Shown here: in pieces, positions 1 through 8,235 of the stretch
Layout of the letters: each line of letters starts with the position of its first letter
Position numbering within the stretch: position 1 is the first letter of the stretch
Assembly: GCA_002869585.1 (NCBI GenBank)
Contig: PKUO01000099.1
Coordinates: forward strand, 1-48,766
Source of the DNA: Sedimenticola sp.
GTDB taxonomy: Bacteria; Pseudomonadota; Gammaproteobacteria; Chromatiales; Chromatiaceae
DNA length: 48,766 nucleotides
Direction: 5' to 3'
The notes under the pieces: generated by a model
The model's input: only the letters and a program-made list of their open reading frames with translations
Told to the model about the DNA's origin: nothing
Databases searched by the model: none
Program-made: the position numbers and the translations under genes

Positions 1-135
1 CTCAATATTTTAGCGGCAGGGCATGCCGTTTTAGCCTGTGGAGCAGAGGCGTTGGCCGCTGTGATGAAGCAGGAACCCGCTGAAGCGACTCAGGGCAATT
101 GCGCCCTGAGCGCGGTAGGAATCCCCGTCCTTTAG
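1..135 (+). CDS. tnpB: TnpB RNA-guided nuclease, C-terminal fragment (IS200/IS605 family)
   Basis: The first 44 codons in frame 1 run without a stop to a TAG at 133-135. They read NILAAGHAVLACG near the start and AVGIPVL at the end, which is the typical C-terminus of TnpB proteins that end inside the right-end hairpin of IS200/IS605 elements. The final RuvC aspartate of such proteins lies just upstream of the NILA segment, so it is outside the window. Only the last part of the gene is present, so whether the rest is intact is unknown. The tail differs from that of the complete TnpB at 47474-48742, so the two are different elements. Confidence 0.85.
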   Translation, partial: LNILAAGHAVLACGAEALAAVMKQEPAEATQGNCALSAVGIPVL

Positions 136-152
136 GGCGGGGAGGATGTCAA
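124..152 (+). mobile_element. Right end of an IS200/IS605-type element (terminal hairpin and TCAA)
   Basis: Bases 124-131 (CCCCGTCC) and 138-145 (GGGCGGGG) pair around a short TTTAG-like loop with one G-U pair, overlapping the tnpB stop codon. The hairpin is followed by TCAA at 149-152, the sequence at which some IS605-family right ends (such as IS608) are cleaved. The element boundary is therefore placed at about 152. In the known TnpB system the guide of the omega RNA is the DNA directly after this boundary. The left end is outside the window. Confidence 0.7.
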
Positions 153-223
153 TTCCACTTCCATGGCTGGAGAAAAAGTACAACTCCGCCCACCACTACG
201 ATCAGAATAACCAGTTCGATCAT
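149..223 (-). CDS. 24-residue hydrophobic peptide, possibly truncated by the IS end
   Basis: A leftward frame starts at ATG 221-223 with a strong Shine-Dalgarno (GGGGAGGA) four bases upstream. It encodes MIELVILIVVVGGVVLFLQP and then WKWN, a single predicted membrane segment with a short aromatic/basic tail. The stop TGA (149-151) is made from the TCAA at the boundary of the neighbouring IS element, so the insertion may have supplied the stop and cut a longer protein. It could also be a genuine small membrane protein whose stop happens to lie there. No family recognised. It is divergent from the gene at 352. Confidence 0.45.
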   Translation of the reverse strand: MIELVILIVVVGGVVLFLQPWKWN

Positions 224-351
224 GATTCCTCCCCGAGATACCGCCATACCAAAACCGACCAGCGGTTGAAATTCCGTATAAGATGAACGGCCAATCGGGC
301 GGTTTTTAGCCGTATACTTGGCGAAGATTATACAGTTTCTGGAGAAGTTGG

Positions 352-744
352 ATGGACACAAGCAGTATCGATCTACCCGGATCGGAAATCGAGAGTATCC
401 TGGTTGAAGGGGATAAGGTGATTGTCCGCTTTGCAAAGGCCTACATCATCAAGACCATGACGGGTTCTGCCGAACGGACTCGCTGGTGGCAGAAGGGTGA
501 TCTGGTTTTTGAGGGGGCCGAGGTGGAGGGTGAGATTCCGCCATGCCCGGCAATCTGCGCGGGCGGTGATGTGGGCGAGAATGTCTACACCTATCGCGAC
601 ATGATTCAGATCCCCCTGGAGAGCCGGGGGCGAGCCCACTGCGATCTGAAATTCGAAAACAGCGATCTGCACCTCAAGGTGGTGGGCGAGGGGGTGGCGC
701 TGAAGATGGAGGATCGCCCCCACTACATCGAACACATCAAATAG
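352..744 (+). CDS. Conserved hypothetical protein, 130 aa
   Basis: The start ATG at 352 has GGAG about eight bases upstream. The product is acidic and soluble-looking, with no signal peptide or membrane segment. It has alternating short beta-type segments (SILVEGDKVIVRF, LVFEGAEVEGEIP, LHLKVVGEGVAL) suggesting a small beta barrel or sandwich. CPAIC at about residues 64-68 and a WW pair near residue 45 are possible landmarks. I do not recognise the family and assign no function. It stands alone between the IS end and the receptor gene, with over 350 bases before the next start. Confidence 0.75.
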   Translation: MDTSSIDLPGSEIESILVEGDKVIVRFAKAYIIKTMTGSAERTRWWQKGDLVFEGAEVEGEIPPCPAICAGGDVGENVYTYRDMIQIPLESRGRAHCDLKFENSDLHLKVVGEGVALKMEDRPHYIEHIK

Positions 745-1123
745 GAACTCCCTTCCCTGTTGACCTCCGTGGCCGCTATTACTGTGGTCAGGCCCCTTGG
801 CGGCTGTTGTTTGTCGCATCAGCATCAATCCAGGAGATCATGCTATTTGTACTGGTCAGATGGCACGGATTGAGATAGACCTCACGCCGCTGAGATAGGG
901 GATATGACCCTATAGTGGGTGATTTCACGTTAAAATCGGGAAAGATGTCCGGTTTTAGCCTTTTATGCACTTGTCATTGAGTTGAACAATTAACCGCGAG
1001 AAAAGAACGGGATAAGATTGCGCGGCTTTTTCAGGCGGATACGTTTTGAATGGCCTTGTTATCTGATTATCAAGGTCGATACCCTCCGCCTGTTTTGTGA
1101 AACAGATTTCAAGAGAACAGGCA
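745..1123 (+). promoter_or_regulatory. Long leader upstream of the TonB-dependent receptor, with repeats
   Basis: No convincing gene lies here. TGAGATAG occurs at 871-878 and again at 891-898, exactly two helical turns apart. ATAGGG (895-900) and CCCTAT (908-913) form an inverted repeat overlapping the second copy. A 22-base near-palindrome at 1054-1075 has perfect CCTTG/CAAGG arms around TTATCTGATTAT; part of it, TGATTATCA, resembles half of a Fur box, but the overall match is weak. These could be operator sites for iron or substrate control of the receptor. No cobalamin riboswitch signature is visible. Confidence 0.35.
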
Positions 1124-3025
1124 ATGCATAAAACACTCAATAAACTCAGCGCCGGCATACTGTTGGCGGTTGGCTCGCCGTCCGTGGTGATGGCGGTTGA
1201 TGATGCCGGTGACAGCTACCAGATGATGGTGACAGCAACGCGCGTCGAGCAGCCGGTTGTCGATGTGAACGCCTCGGTCCAGGTGATATCGGCTGAGCAG
1301 CTAGCTGGCTATTCCGGGCGCAGTCTATCGGAGGTGCTGCAGTTTGCCACCGGGATGATCGTGCGTGATCTGGGCAGTACTTCGAGTATCTCTATCCGCG
1401 GATTCGAATATGGCCATACCCTGGTGCTGGTCGATGGACTGAGACGCACGGAGAAGTATGCCGGAAGCAATATCAACAATATTTCACTGGAGAATATCGA
1501 ACGCATAGAGATCGTGCGTGGTCCCATGTCTGCGCTGTACGGCTCGGAGGCGCTGGGTGGGGTGGTCAATATCATCACCCGCAAGCCTGATGGCGAAACC
1601 AGGACAGAGCTAAAGGCGACCATCGGCCAGGCGGAGAACGATCAGCGCGAGACTTATATATTGCATGGCAACACCACTTGGGGCAGCGAAGCGTTTGGCA
1701 GTCGGCTGGGTGTTGAGATCAAGAGGCGCAAGCCCTTCCGCCAGGATCCGGACTCCCCCGTGACCGATATCAATGAGGAGCAGCGCTCATTTATATCATA
1801 CGAAGGCAAACTGCAACTCAATGATACTGATGAGGTTGCGCTGACCGCTGAGTATCTGGATCAGGATGATAGCGGTACGGGTCAGAACGCGCGCACCCTT
1901 GCCACCTATGATCGGCTCGAACAGGAACAGCGCTATTTCTTTGCTGCGAATTACTCTGGCTTGCTGAATGAAGGGCTGCTGGATCTACGGGCATCCTACG
2001 GATCAAGCGATGCCCGCGTCAATCGCGGCACCGCACTCGACGAGACCACGGAATTCGATCAACTGCAGCTGGAAATGGACTATGGCCTGGACCTTACCGA
2101 CGCCCATTTTCTGAACACGGGAGTGGGTTATCGTATCGATGACGCGGCGATCAGCACCTTGTCGCAGGATGTGGAGCGGAAGGTCTATGACCTGTTTGTT
2201 CAGGACCAGTGGGACATCACCGATAATATAAACCTGACGATGGGCGCACGTTACGACCATTACAGTGATTTTGGCGGGACACTCAATCCGCGTTTTATGC
2301 TCTCCTGGCGTCCGGAAAACTGGACATTCCGCATCGGTTACGGTGAAGGCTTCAAGGCGCCAACCCTGCTCAACCTCTACATGACCGATATGATCCGCGG
2401 GCGTTATGTGATTCGTGGCAACCCTGATCTGCAGCCCGAAGAGTCCCGTTCGCTAGAGGCGGCGATGGCCTACGCCTTTGAACGCGGCAGGCTGGAGGTC
2501 TCACTGCACAGTTCGAAGATCGACAACCTGATTGAATCGCAGTTGACCGGCAATATCGTCGACGGTTATACCGAATCCGTCTACTACAATATTGCCGAGG
2601 CGGAAATCAAGGGCGTTGAGGCCGTCGCCAACCTGAATATCGATTCAAAAAGCAAGGCAAGGCTCAGTGTTGAGTATCTGGATGCCCGTGATGCGACGAC
2701 CGATGAGCGGCTCATTGACCGTCCGCGCTGGCAGGCATCCGCCAGCCTCGATAGGCGCTTCGGACTGCTCAAGGTCGAAGGGCGGGTACGGCATGTAGAG
2801 GATTTCTGGGGATCCGATGCGACTACATTCGGCTCACCGAACTTTAACAGTAATTTCACGACCATGGATGTCAATCTGGAATACCCGCTATCCGATTCGT
2901 TCTCCCTGTTCGGCGGCATAGACAACCTGTTCAATGCTCAGTTGCCCGCCAACATGGCATGGCGGGGGACGCCGGATGACCCGGGTGCCCGTTACTATTA
3001 TGCCGGTGTGAAGGCCAGCTTTTAG
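1124..3025 (+). CDS. TonB-dependent outer membrane receptor (CirA/BtuB-like)
   Basis: Imports an iron-siderophore, cobalamin or similar ligand across the outer membrane using TonB energy; the ligand cannot be read from sequence. The 633-residue product starts with a signal peptide (residues 1-24, cleavage after VMA). A TonB-box-like stretch and VTATR follow at about 30-40, then the plug domain with ASVQVISAEQL, SISIRGF and RIEIVRGPMSALYGSEALGGVVNIITRKP-type signatures (about 45-160). A 22-strand-type barrel ends in the terminal phenylalanine (KASF) needed for BAM recognition. An upstream GTG at 1097 is in frame, but ATG 1124 gives the cleaner signal peptide. It stands alone, with no TonB or ABC transporter genes beside it. 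Confidence 0.9.
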   Translation: MHKTLNKLSAGILLAVGSPSVVMAVDDAGDSYQMMVTATRVEQPVVDVNASVQVISAEQLAGYSGRSLSEVLQFATGMIVRDLGSTSSISIRGFEYGHTLVLVDGLRRTEKYAGSNINNISLENIERIEIVRGPMSALYGSEALGGVVNIITRKPDGETRTELKATIGQAENDQRETYILHGNTTWGSEAFGSRLGVEIKRRKPFRQDPDSPVTDINEEQRSFISYEGKLQLNDTDEVALTAEYLDQDDSGTGQNARTLATYDRLEQEQRYFFAANYSGLLNEGLLDLRASYGSSDARVNRGTALDETTEFDQLQLEMDYGLDLTDAHFLNTGVGYRIDDAAISTLSQDVERKVYDLFVQDQWDITDNINLTMGARYDHYSDFGGTLNPRFMLSWRPENWTFRIGYGEGFKAPTLLNLYMTDMIRGRYVIRGNPDLQPEESRSLEAAMAYAFERGRLEVSLHSSKIDNLIESQLTGNIVDGYTESVYYNIAEAEIKGVEAVANLNIDSKSKARLSVEYLDARDATTDERLIDRPRWQASASLDRRFGLLKVEGRVRHVEDFWGSDATTFGSPNFNSNFTTMDVNLEYPLSDSFSLFGGIDNLFNAQLPANMAWRGTPDDPGARYYYAGVKASF

Positions 3026-3026
3026 T

Positions 3027-3076
3027 GACTGTTTCAGGCGCGGACCTTGCGAGGCTTCGCGTCTGAGGTGACAGTC
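3027..3076. terminator. Hairpin between convergent receptor and nfi genes
   Basis: GACTGT (3027-3032) pairs with ACAGTC (3071-3076), and inside it CAGGCGCG pairs with CGCGTCTG with one mismatch. The hairpin fills the space between the receptor stop and the stop of the convergent nfi gene, so it can serve both directions. There is no T-run on either side, so it is not a classical intrinsic terminator. Confidence 0.45.
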
Positions 3077-3735
3077 TACCCGGAGGCCAGTTTGTGCGCC
3101 CAGCGGGTGGTCTCCGGCAGGCGGTAACGGGTGGTGCAGGCCAGGGTATAGGCGATGGCGGTCTCCAGCGAAACCCGGTTGCCGGCGGAAATATAGAGGG
3201 GTTTCACACCCTGACGGGTTCTGAGCACGGCGCCGATGATCTGATCGTGATCCACCAGGGCACTCCAGCCGCCTTTGGCCTTCGGCACCTCGCCGTGTTG
3301 ACCGATGAGGCGGGTCTTGCCAACGCCGATGGTGGGGATATCGGTCAGCAGGCCGAGATGACAGGCGATTCCCAGACGTCGCGGATGCGCCAGCCCCTGA
3401 CCATCGCATAACATCAGATCCGGCAGTTGCCGCAACTGCTCCAGGGCCTTCAGCACGCCAGGGATTTCGCGAAACGAGAGCAGTCCGGGTACATAGGGAA
3501 AGCGGGTGGGCGTACGGGCCAGACGCTGTTCCACCAGCTCCAGCCCGGGATAGCTCAGCACGGCAACGGCGGCGCGGGTGATTGTTCCGTTCGCCTCGAA
3601 GCCCACATCGATTCCGGCGACACGGGTAACCGGGTCGAGCCGGTCCAGGGTCTCAACCCAGGGCGCCAGCTGTTTCTGAATCTGGATGGCCTGCTTGGGG
3701 TTTACATCCCAGGGGTGTTGATGGTGAAGCTGCAT
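3076..3735 (-). CDS. nfi: Endonuclease V (deoxyinosine 3' endonuclease)
   Basis: Repairs deaminated bases by nicking the second phosphodiester bond 3' of deoxyinosine. The 219-residue protein has the family motifs in order: GIDVGF with catalytic Asp43, [12 protein letters not shown] with Glu90, and LLCDGQG-type [14 protein letters not shown] with Asp111 followed by GIACHLG and GVGKTRL. Length matches the family (about 220). It is transcribed leftward, convergent with the receptor gene, and is 57 bases from the HDOD gene that ends the same side; no operon partner is obvious. Confidence 0.95.
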   Translation of the reverse strand: MQLHHQHPWDVNPKQAIQIQKQLAPWVETLDRLDPVTRVAGIDVGFEANGTITRAAVAVLSYPGLELVEQRLARTPTRFPYVPGLLSFREIPGVLKALEQLRQLPDLMLCDGQGLAHPRRLGIACHLGLLTDIPTIGVGKTRLIGQHGEVPKAKGGWSALVDHDQIIGAVLRTRQGVKPLYISAGNRVSLETAIAYTLACTTRYRLPETTRWAHKLASG

Positions 3736-3792
3736 GTCCCCGCCCCAGTTGGTTTCCGGTAACCCAGGATATCAGAGTGTCCCGTCTGGTGG

Positions 3793-5046
3793 TCAGCCGC
3801 TTAAGGCGAACAGCGACTCGGCATGGGCAATCTGCTCTTTTGACTCCTCCAGGATATACAGGCTCATCTCGGGGGTCAGCTCGCCCAGGGACAGCTTGTT
3901 ACGGGCAGGTATTTCATCGAGGCCCGGGGTGCTCAGGGCCTTGTCGGTGCCCATGAAGCTGTGCAGTTGTGCAATCACCACCAGGTCGCAATAATCGGCC
4001 TCGGGGCCGCTGTCACGTAACCAATCCTCGGCCTCCAGTGCGGTGATGATGAAATCGGGTGGGAAACCCCATTTGCGTAGAATAAGGCTGCCGATCTGGG
4101 CGCGCAGCCGCTGGCTGGCATATTTTATTGTCTGTCTGTCGGATGCCACTTCGGGGAATTTCTGGGCGTAGTTGAGGACGGCTACCACACCGATATCATG
4201 CAACAGACCGATCAGCATGGCCTGGTCCTGCCTGAAACGTGGATCGTGTTTTGCCAGCACGTAACAGATCGCCCCCACCTTGACACTATGGGCCCAGAGC
4301 TCGTGCATCATTTTCTGCAATATGGCCGATGGGCTCTTGAACAGCTCGCCCACGGCGTAGGCGATGACCAGGTTGTGGGTGACATCACTACCCAGGCGCA
4401 CCACGGCTGCGGTGCAGGTTTCGACCGGGGAGCGACCGGCATACAGGGCGCTGTTGGCGGCCTTGATCAGTTTTGCGGCGATTACCGGATCGGTCTGGAT
4501 GATCTCGGCAATCTGGTGGGCATCTGTGACTTCATCACGAAGCGCCCTGCCGATGCGTATGGCGACATCCGGCAGGCTGGGCAGCACCAGCTTGTCATTT
4601 TCGAGATCGCTGAGGCACTGCTGGACCAACTGGTGCTCGAATTCAGACTCCTCGATTTCCTCATCGCCGCTGACCAGGTAACTGCCAGACGCCACCGGTG
4701 CCTGCTTGCTGGCCAAGACGCGCGCCATGACCTGCTGATCGATGGTGATATAGGTTACCCGGGTGGCGCAGACCACATCATATTTACGTGGCAGCAGTTG
4801 CGAGATGGGAACCAGAGCCGAGGGATGGCCACTGGAAATCAGGCTGACTCGGCCATCGGCCGCTGTCAGCTTGAGTGTTCCCTCGACCAGGAACAGGCTG
4901 AAATCATCCTGACTGCCGCACTTGATCAGCAGCGTACCCTTGCGCACGCTGCGCATCTCGGCATGCTGCGCGAGCATCTCCAATTGCTGCTCGGACAAAT
5001 CCCTGAGCGACTTGAACTGTTTCAAGACTTCTCTGTCAGGCTGCAA
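3793..5046 (-). CDS. Cyclic-nucleotide-binding-fold / HDOD domain signalling protein
   Basis: The 417-residue protein has an N-terminal CNB-like domain (about 10-115) joined by an acidic linker to an HDOD domain (about 145-345). The HDOD part contains LPSLPDVAIRI, the TDPVIAAKLIKAANSALY helix pair and HDIG at 283-286. HDOD proteins are output or adaptor modules in bacterial signalling, often tied to motility or c-di-GMP; most have no proven catalysis. The phosphate-binding cassette of the CNB domain is poorly conserved: the usual FGE and RxA are replaced by a segment reading ALVPISQLLPRKYDVVCAT, so cAMP binding is doubtful. The class I adenylate cyclase at 33892 makes the point worth testing. 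Confidence 0.85.
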   Translation of the reverse strand: MQPDREVLKQFKSLRDLSEQQLEMLAQHAEMRSVRKGTLLIKCGSQDDFSLFLVEGTLKLTAADGRVSLISSGHPSALVPISQLLPRKYDVVCATRVTYITIDQQVMARVLASKQAPVASGSYLVSGDEEIEESEFEHQLVQQCLSDLENDKLVLPSLPDVAIRIGRALRDEVTDAHQIAEIIQTDPVIAAKLIKAANSALYAGRSPVETCTAAVVRLGSDVTHNLVIAYAVGELFKSPSAILQKMMHELWAHSVKVGAICYVLAKHDPRFRQDQAMLIGLLHDIGVVAVLNYAQKFPEVASDRQTIKYASQRLRAQIGSLILRKWGFPPDFIITALEAEDWLRDSGPEADYCDLVVIAQLHSFMGTDKALSTPGLDEIPARNKLSLGELTPEMSLYILEESKEQIAHAESLFALSG

Positions 5047-5167
5047 AACGCTGTTCTCCGCTTCCCATGAATTAATTTCGTTCCCCGTGGTAATGGGTTA
5101 TCGGAATCTTTCAGGAAATCTTTACCTGCCGTGCATCATAAATGGGTCTGATTGAGGGAAAGGCGAA

Positions 5168-6142
5168 TCAGCAACCGCACCTGTTCGGGGTTTGCCGCGG
5201 GGCATTGAGTGTCAGCGTACCGGTCAATTGCGCCACCGAGTTGAGTTCATGGCGTTGCAGGTAGTCGGTAATGCCCGCATTGATCTTGCCGCACACCAGC
5301 GGGTCATAGAACAGAGCCGTGCCTATGCCCACCGCCGAAGCACCCGCAATCAGGAATTCGAGGGCATCTTCCGCGGTGGTGATGCCGCCTTGGCCAATGA
5401 TGGGAATGCCGTGATCGCGGCACACCTGATACACCTGATGCACCTTGAGCAGCGCCACCGGCTTGATCGCCTGACCCGACAGCCCGCCCTGGTTGTTGCC
5501 GATAATCGGTGAACGGCTTTCGATATCGATGGCCATACCCATCAGGGTGTTGATTACGGCAAAGCCATCGGTGCCGGCCTCGATGCAGCGCCGGGCGTTT
5601 TCCGCGATATTGGTCTGGTTGGGCGAGAGCTTGGTGATCAGGGGCTTGTTGGTGGCTGCGCGGCAAGCCTCGACCACCCGCGCGGACATGTCCGGATCAT
5701 TGCCGAAGGCCACGCCGCCCTCCTTGACATTCGGGCAGGAGATATTGATCTCGATGGCGTCGATGGGGGAGTCGTCGAACCGCCGTGTCACCTCGCCGTA
5801 CTCCTCCACCGTGGAGCCGGAGACATTGGCGATAAAGCGTGTCTCACTGAAATCCAGGGTCGGCAGGATGTCGTTCACCACCTTGTCGACCCCGGGATTT
5901 TGCAGGCCGATGGCGTTGAGCATGCCGTCCGGTGTTTCATAAATACGGTGCGGCAGATTGCCGAGCCGGGGCTCCAGAGTGGTGCCCTTCAGGCAGACGG
6001 CACCGGCTTCCCGATTGGAAAAACCCTTCACCCGCGTATACTCTTCGCCAAAGCCGACGCAGCCCGAGAGCAGTACCAGCGGCGTGGCGAATGACATACC
6101 GCAGAATTCGATGGCAAGTGGTGAGGTTGTGGTTGTTGTCAT
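5168..6142 (-). CDS. pyrD: Dihydroorotate dehydrogenase, class 1B catalytic subunit
   Basis: Oxidises dihydroorotate to orotate in pyrimidine synthesis with FMN. The 324-residue sequence has the class 1 layout: NAIGLQNPG (78-84), NVSGST, and [12 protein letters not shown] with Cys136 as the catalytic base. Cys marks class 1; the C-terminal barrel reads [10 protein letters not shown] and [29 protein letters not shown]-type phosphate-binding segments. Class 1B enzymes work with an iron-sulfur flavoprotein partner, PyrK, but none lies next to it. Gammaproteobacteria more often carry the membrane-bound quinone-dependent class 2 enzyme. The C-terminus ends CGC. Divergent from trmL across 47 bases. 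Confidence 0.85.
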   Translation of the reverse strand: MTTTTTSPLAIEFCGMSFATPLVLLSGCVGFGEEYTRVKGFSNREAGAVCLKGTTLEPRLGNLPHRIYETPDGMLNAIGLQNPGVDKVVNDILPTLDFSETRFIANVSGSTVEEYGEVTRRFDDSPIDAIEINISCPNVKEGGVAFGNDPDMSARVVEACRAATNKPLITKLSPNQTNIAENARRCIEAGTDGFAVINTLMGMAIDIESRSPIIGNNQGGLSGQAIKPVALLKVHQVYQVCRDHGIPIIGQGGITTAEDALEFLIAGASAVGIGTALFYDPLVCGKINAGITDYLQRHELNSVAQLTGTLTLNAPRQTPNRCGC

Positions 6143-6189
6143 GGAAGCAATCCGTCAGTCTAATTTCCAACCGGAGTGAACCGGCCGTT

Positions 6190-6654
6190 ATGTTTCATGT
6201 TGTATTGTACGAACCGGAGATCCCGCCGAACACCGGTAATATCATACGCCTCTGCGCCAACACTGGCAGCATCCTGCATCTGATTCATCCCCTGGGATTC
6301 GAGTTGAGTGAAAAGCAGGTGCGACGCGCCGGACTGGATTACCATGATATGGCCTGTGTCCATGAGTACCAGAGCCTTGAATCCTTCCAGGAGCAGGTAC
6401 AGCCGAATCGTCTGCTGGCCTGTTCCACCCGGGCGAGTCGCCACTACAGCGAGTGCGTATTTCGTCCCGGTGATGCGTTGCTGTTTGGCCCGGAGACCCG
6501 CGGGTTGCCCCAGGCGCTGCTGGATCGGCTACCCGACGAGCAGTTGCTGCGCATCCCGATGGTTGAGCAGAGCCGCAGTCTCAATCTCTCCAATGCCAGC
6601 GCGATTATTCTGTATGAGGCCTGGCGGCAGGTCGGTTTCCCCGGGGCCCGCTGA
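6190..6654 (+). CDS. trmL: tRNA (cytidine(34)-2'-O)-methyltransferase
   Basis: Methylates the ribose of wobble nucleotide 34 in tRNA-Leu isoacceptors using SAM. The 154-residue length matches TrmL (about 157). SPOUT trefoil-knot motifs are visible: [19 protein letters not shown] near the N-terminus, [11 protein letters not shown] in the middle and [22 protein letters not shown] at the C-terminal knot. ATG 6190 gives the family-standard N-terminus [12 protein letters not shown] with GGAG upstream, although the frame extends further 5'. It ends six bases before the convergent gpsA stop. In E. coli trmL also belongs to the yibN-secB-gpsA neighbourhood. Confidence 0.93.
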   Translation: MFHVVLYEPEIPPNTGNIIRLCANTGSILHLIHPLGFELSEKQVRRAGLDYHDMACVHEYQSLESFQEQVQPNRLLACSTRASRHYSECVFRPGDALLFGPETRGLPQALLDRLPDEQLLRIPMVEQSRSLNLSNASAIILYEAWRQVGFPGAR

Positions 6655-6660
6655 AAACAG

Positions 6661-7668
6661 TCAGTCGGTCTCGGCCTTCTGGCGCCGTTCCAGCAGATTG
6701 TGGACCGCCTGTCTTGGGTCCAGGCCCTTATGCAGCATCAGGTAGGTCTGCTCGGTGATCGGCATGGCCACATCCAGTTCCAGCGCCTTGAGATATATTT
6801 CCCGGGCGGCCATTACCCCTTCCACCTCCTGACCGATCTCCTGACGCGCCTGCTCGATGGTCAGACCGCGCGCCAGCGCCAGTCCCATGCGGCGGTTTCG
6901 TGACTGGTTATCGGTGCAGGTCAACACCAGATCCCCGAGGCCGCCGAGCCCCATGAAGGTTTCCGGATTGCCCCCGAGGTGTATTCCCAGGCGCATGATC
7001 TCAGCCAGTCCGCGGGTGATCAGCGCGGCGCGGGTGTTCGCGCCGAAGCCCAGCCCGTCGGCGATGCCGGCAGCGATCGCCATGACATTCTTGGCGGCTC
7101 CGCCGATCTCCAGGCCGATGATGTCATCGCTGGTGTAGGCGCGGAAACAGTCTGAACGCAGGTAGCCGGCCAGGCGTTCGGCATGGGCCGGTGAGGATGA
7201 GGCAACGGTGATTGCCGTGGGCAGGCCCTGGGCAACCTCTTTCGCGAAAGTGGGTCCTGAGATGGCGGCGATCGGACGGTCGCCGAGTACCTCGCGCGCC
7301 ATGGTGTGCAGCAGCTTCCCGGTTTTCGGTTCCAGTCCCTTGGTGGCCCAGCTCAGCGAGGTGTCCGGGCCAAGTAGTGGAGCGATGTTGCTCAGCACCT
7401 GGCGGAAGGCGTGGCTGGGCACCACCACCAGGACCTCGTCGGCGTCCTGGATAGCGGCACCCAGATCGGTGGTGCAGGAGAGCCCCTGCGGGAATGCGGC
7501 GCCTGGCAGATAGGCGCGGTTCTCCCCATCCCGTTGCAGGGCGCTGATCTCGGATTCCAGATGGCCCCAGAGCCTGACCTCAGCGCCATTGCGGCTGAGC
7601 AGTATCGCCAGCGCTGTGCCCCAGGAGCCGGCGCCGAGAACGGCAATGACGGGTTTAGGTGTGTCCAT
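6661..7668 (-). CDS. gpsA: Glycerol-3-phosphate dehydrogenase [NAD(P)+]
   Basis: Reduces dihydroxyacetone phosphate to sn-glycerol-3-phosphate for phospholipid synthesis. The 335-residue protein opens with the Rossmann motif AVLGAGSWGTALA (residues 9-21). It then shows the substrate region ISGPTFAKEVAQGLPTA and GLEIGGAAKNVMAIAAGIADG with the catalytic lysine. The C-terminal signature includes GLGGLGDLVLTCT and SRNRRMG. Length is standard. It lies 20 bases downstream of secB, as in E. coli, and is probably cotranscribed with yibN and secB. Confidence 0.97.
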   Translation of the reverse strand: MDTPKPVIAVLGAGSWGTALAILLSRNGAEVRLWGHLESEISALQRDGENRAYLPGAAFPQGLSCTTDLGAAIQDADEVLVVVPSHAFRQVLSNIAPLLGPDTSLSWATKGLEPKTGKLLHTMAREVLGDRPIAAISGPTFAKEVAQGLPTAITVASSSPAHAERLAGYLRSDCFRAYTSDDIIGLEIGGAAKNVMAIAAGIADGLGFGANTRAALITRGLAEIMRLGIHLGGNPETFMGLGGLGDLVLTCTDNQSRNRRMGLALARGLTIEQARQEIGQEVEGVMAAREIYLKALELDVAMPITEQTYLMLHKGLDPRQAVHNLLERRQKAETD

Positions 7669-7688
7669 TCTGCACTCTGATGATCAGA

Positions 7689-8189
7689 TCAGTGAGCGGC
7701 GTCCTGACCGTTGCCGCCTTCGGCCTGCTGCGCGGCAGCGCGTGCCTGCAGTTCCTGCATATGCTGGGCATAGAGGGCGTCGAAGTTGACCGGGGTCAGC
7801 AGCATTTGCGGGAAACTGCCCTTGTTGACCAGGTCGGAGATCACTTCACGGGCGTAAGGGAAGAGCGCACCCGGGCAGTAAGCGCCCATCATGTGGCTCA
7901 TCTCCTGATCGGGGAAACCCCGTGCGAGAAAGATGCCGGCCTGCTGAACTTCCACCAGATAGGCCACCTTATCGCCGATCTTGGTGGTGACGGTGATGCT
8001 CAGCACCACCTCGTACAGGTCGTTCTGCAGGGAGGTGACGCTGCTGTTCAGGTTCAGATTGGAATCCGGCTCCCACTTCTCGGCAAAAATCGCCGGTGAG
8101 TTGGGGGTTTCGAAGGAGATGTCCTTGGTATAGATACGTTGCAGGCCAAATTCGCGACTGTTTTCGTTGGTTGCGGCATTTTCTGTCAT
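7689..8189 (-). CDS. secB: Protein-export chaperone SecB
   Basis: Tetrameric chaperone that keeps preproteins unfolded and delivers them to SecA. The 166-residue product has the acidic, beta-rich SecB core: FGLQRIYTKDISFETPNSP at about 14-32, DLYEVVLSITVT, AYLVEVQQAGIF and GAYCPGALFPYAREVISDLVNKG-type segments, and LLTPVNFDALYAQ near the C-terminus. The glycine-, Ala- and Gln-rich tail is usual. It sits between the rhodanese gene (46 bases upstream) and gpsA, the same order as E. coli except that grxC is absent. Confidence 0.97.
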   Translation of the reverse strand: MTENAATNENSREFGLQRIYTKDISFETPNSPAIFAEKWEPDSNLNLNSSVTSLQNDLYEVVLSITVTTKIGDKVAYLVEVQQAGIFLARGFPDQEMSHMMGAYCPGALFPYAREVISDLVNKGSFPQMLLTPVNFDALYAQHMQELQARAAAQQAEGGNGQDAAH

Positions 8190-8235
8190 GGTTCTGTTTC
8201 CGGATAGAGTCGGTTTTTATTAATCGGCAGGGTGT

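Noticed and set aside
1054-1075. Fur box before the receptor
   Set aside because: Only about half of the 19-base consensus matches; kept as an unnamed palindrome.
745-1123. Cobalamin riboswitch before the TonB-dependent receptor
   Set aside because: The conserved B12-box and core sequences are not visible, although the receptor type made it worth looking for.
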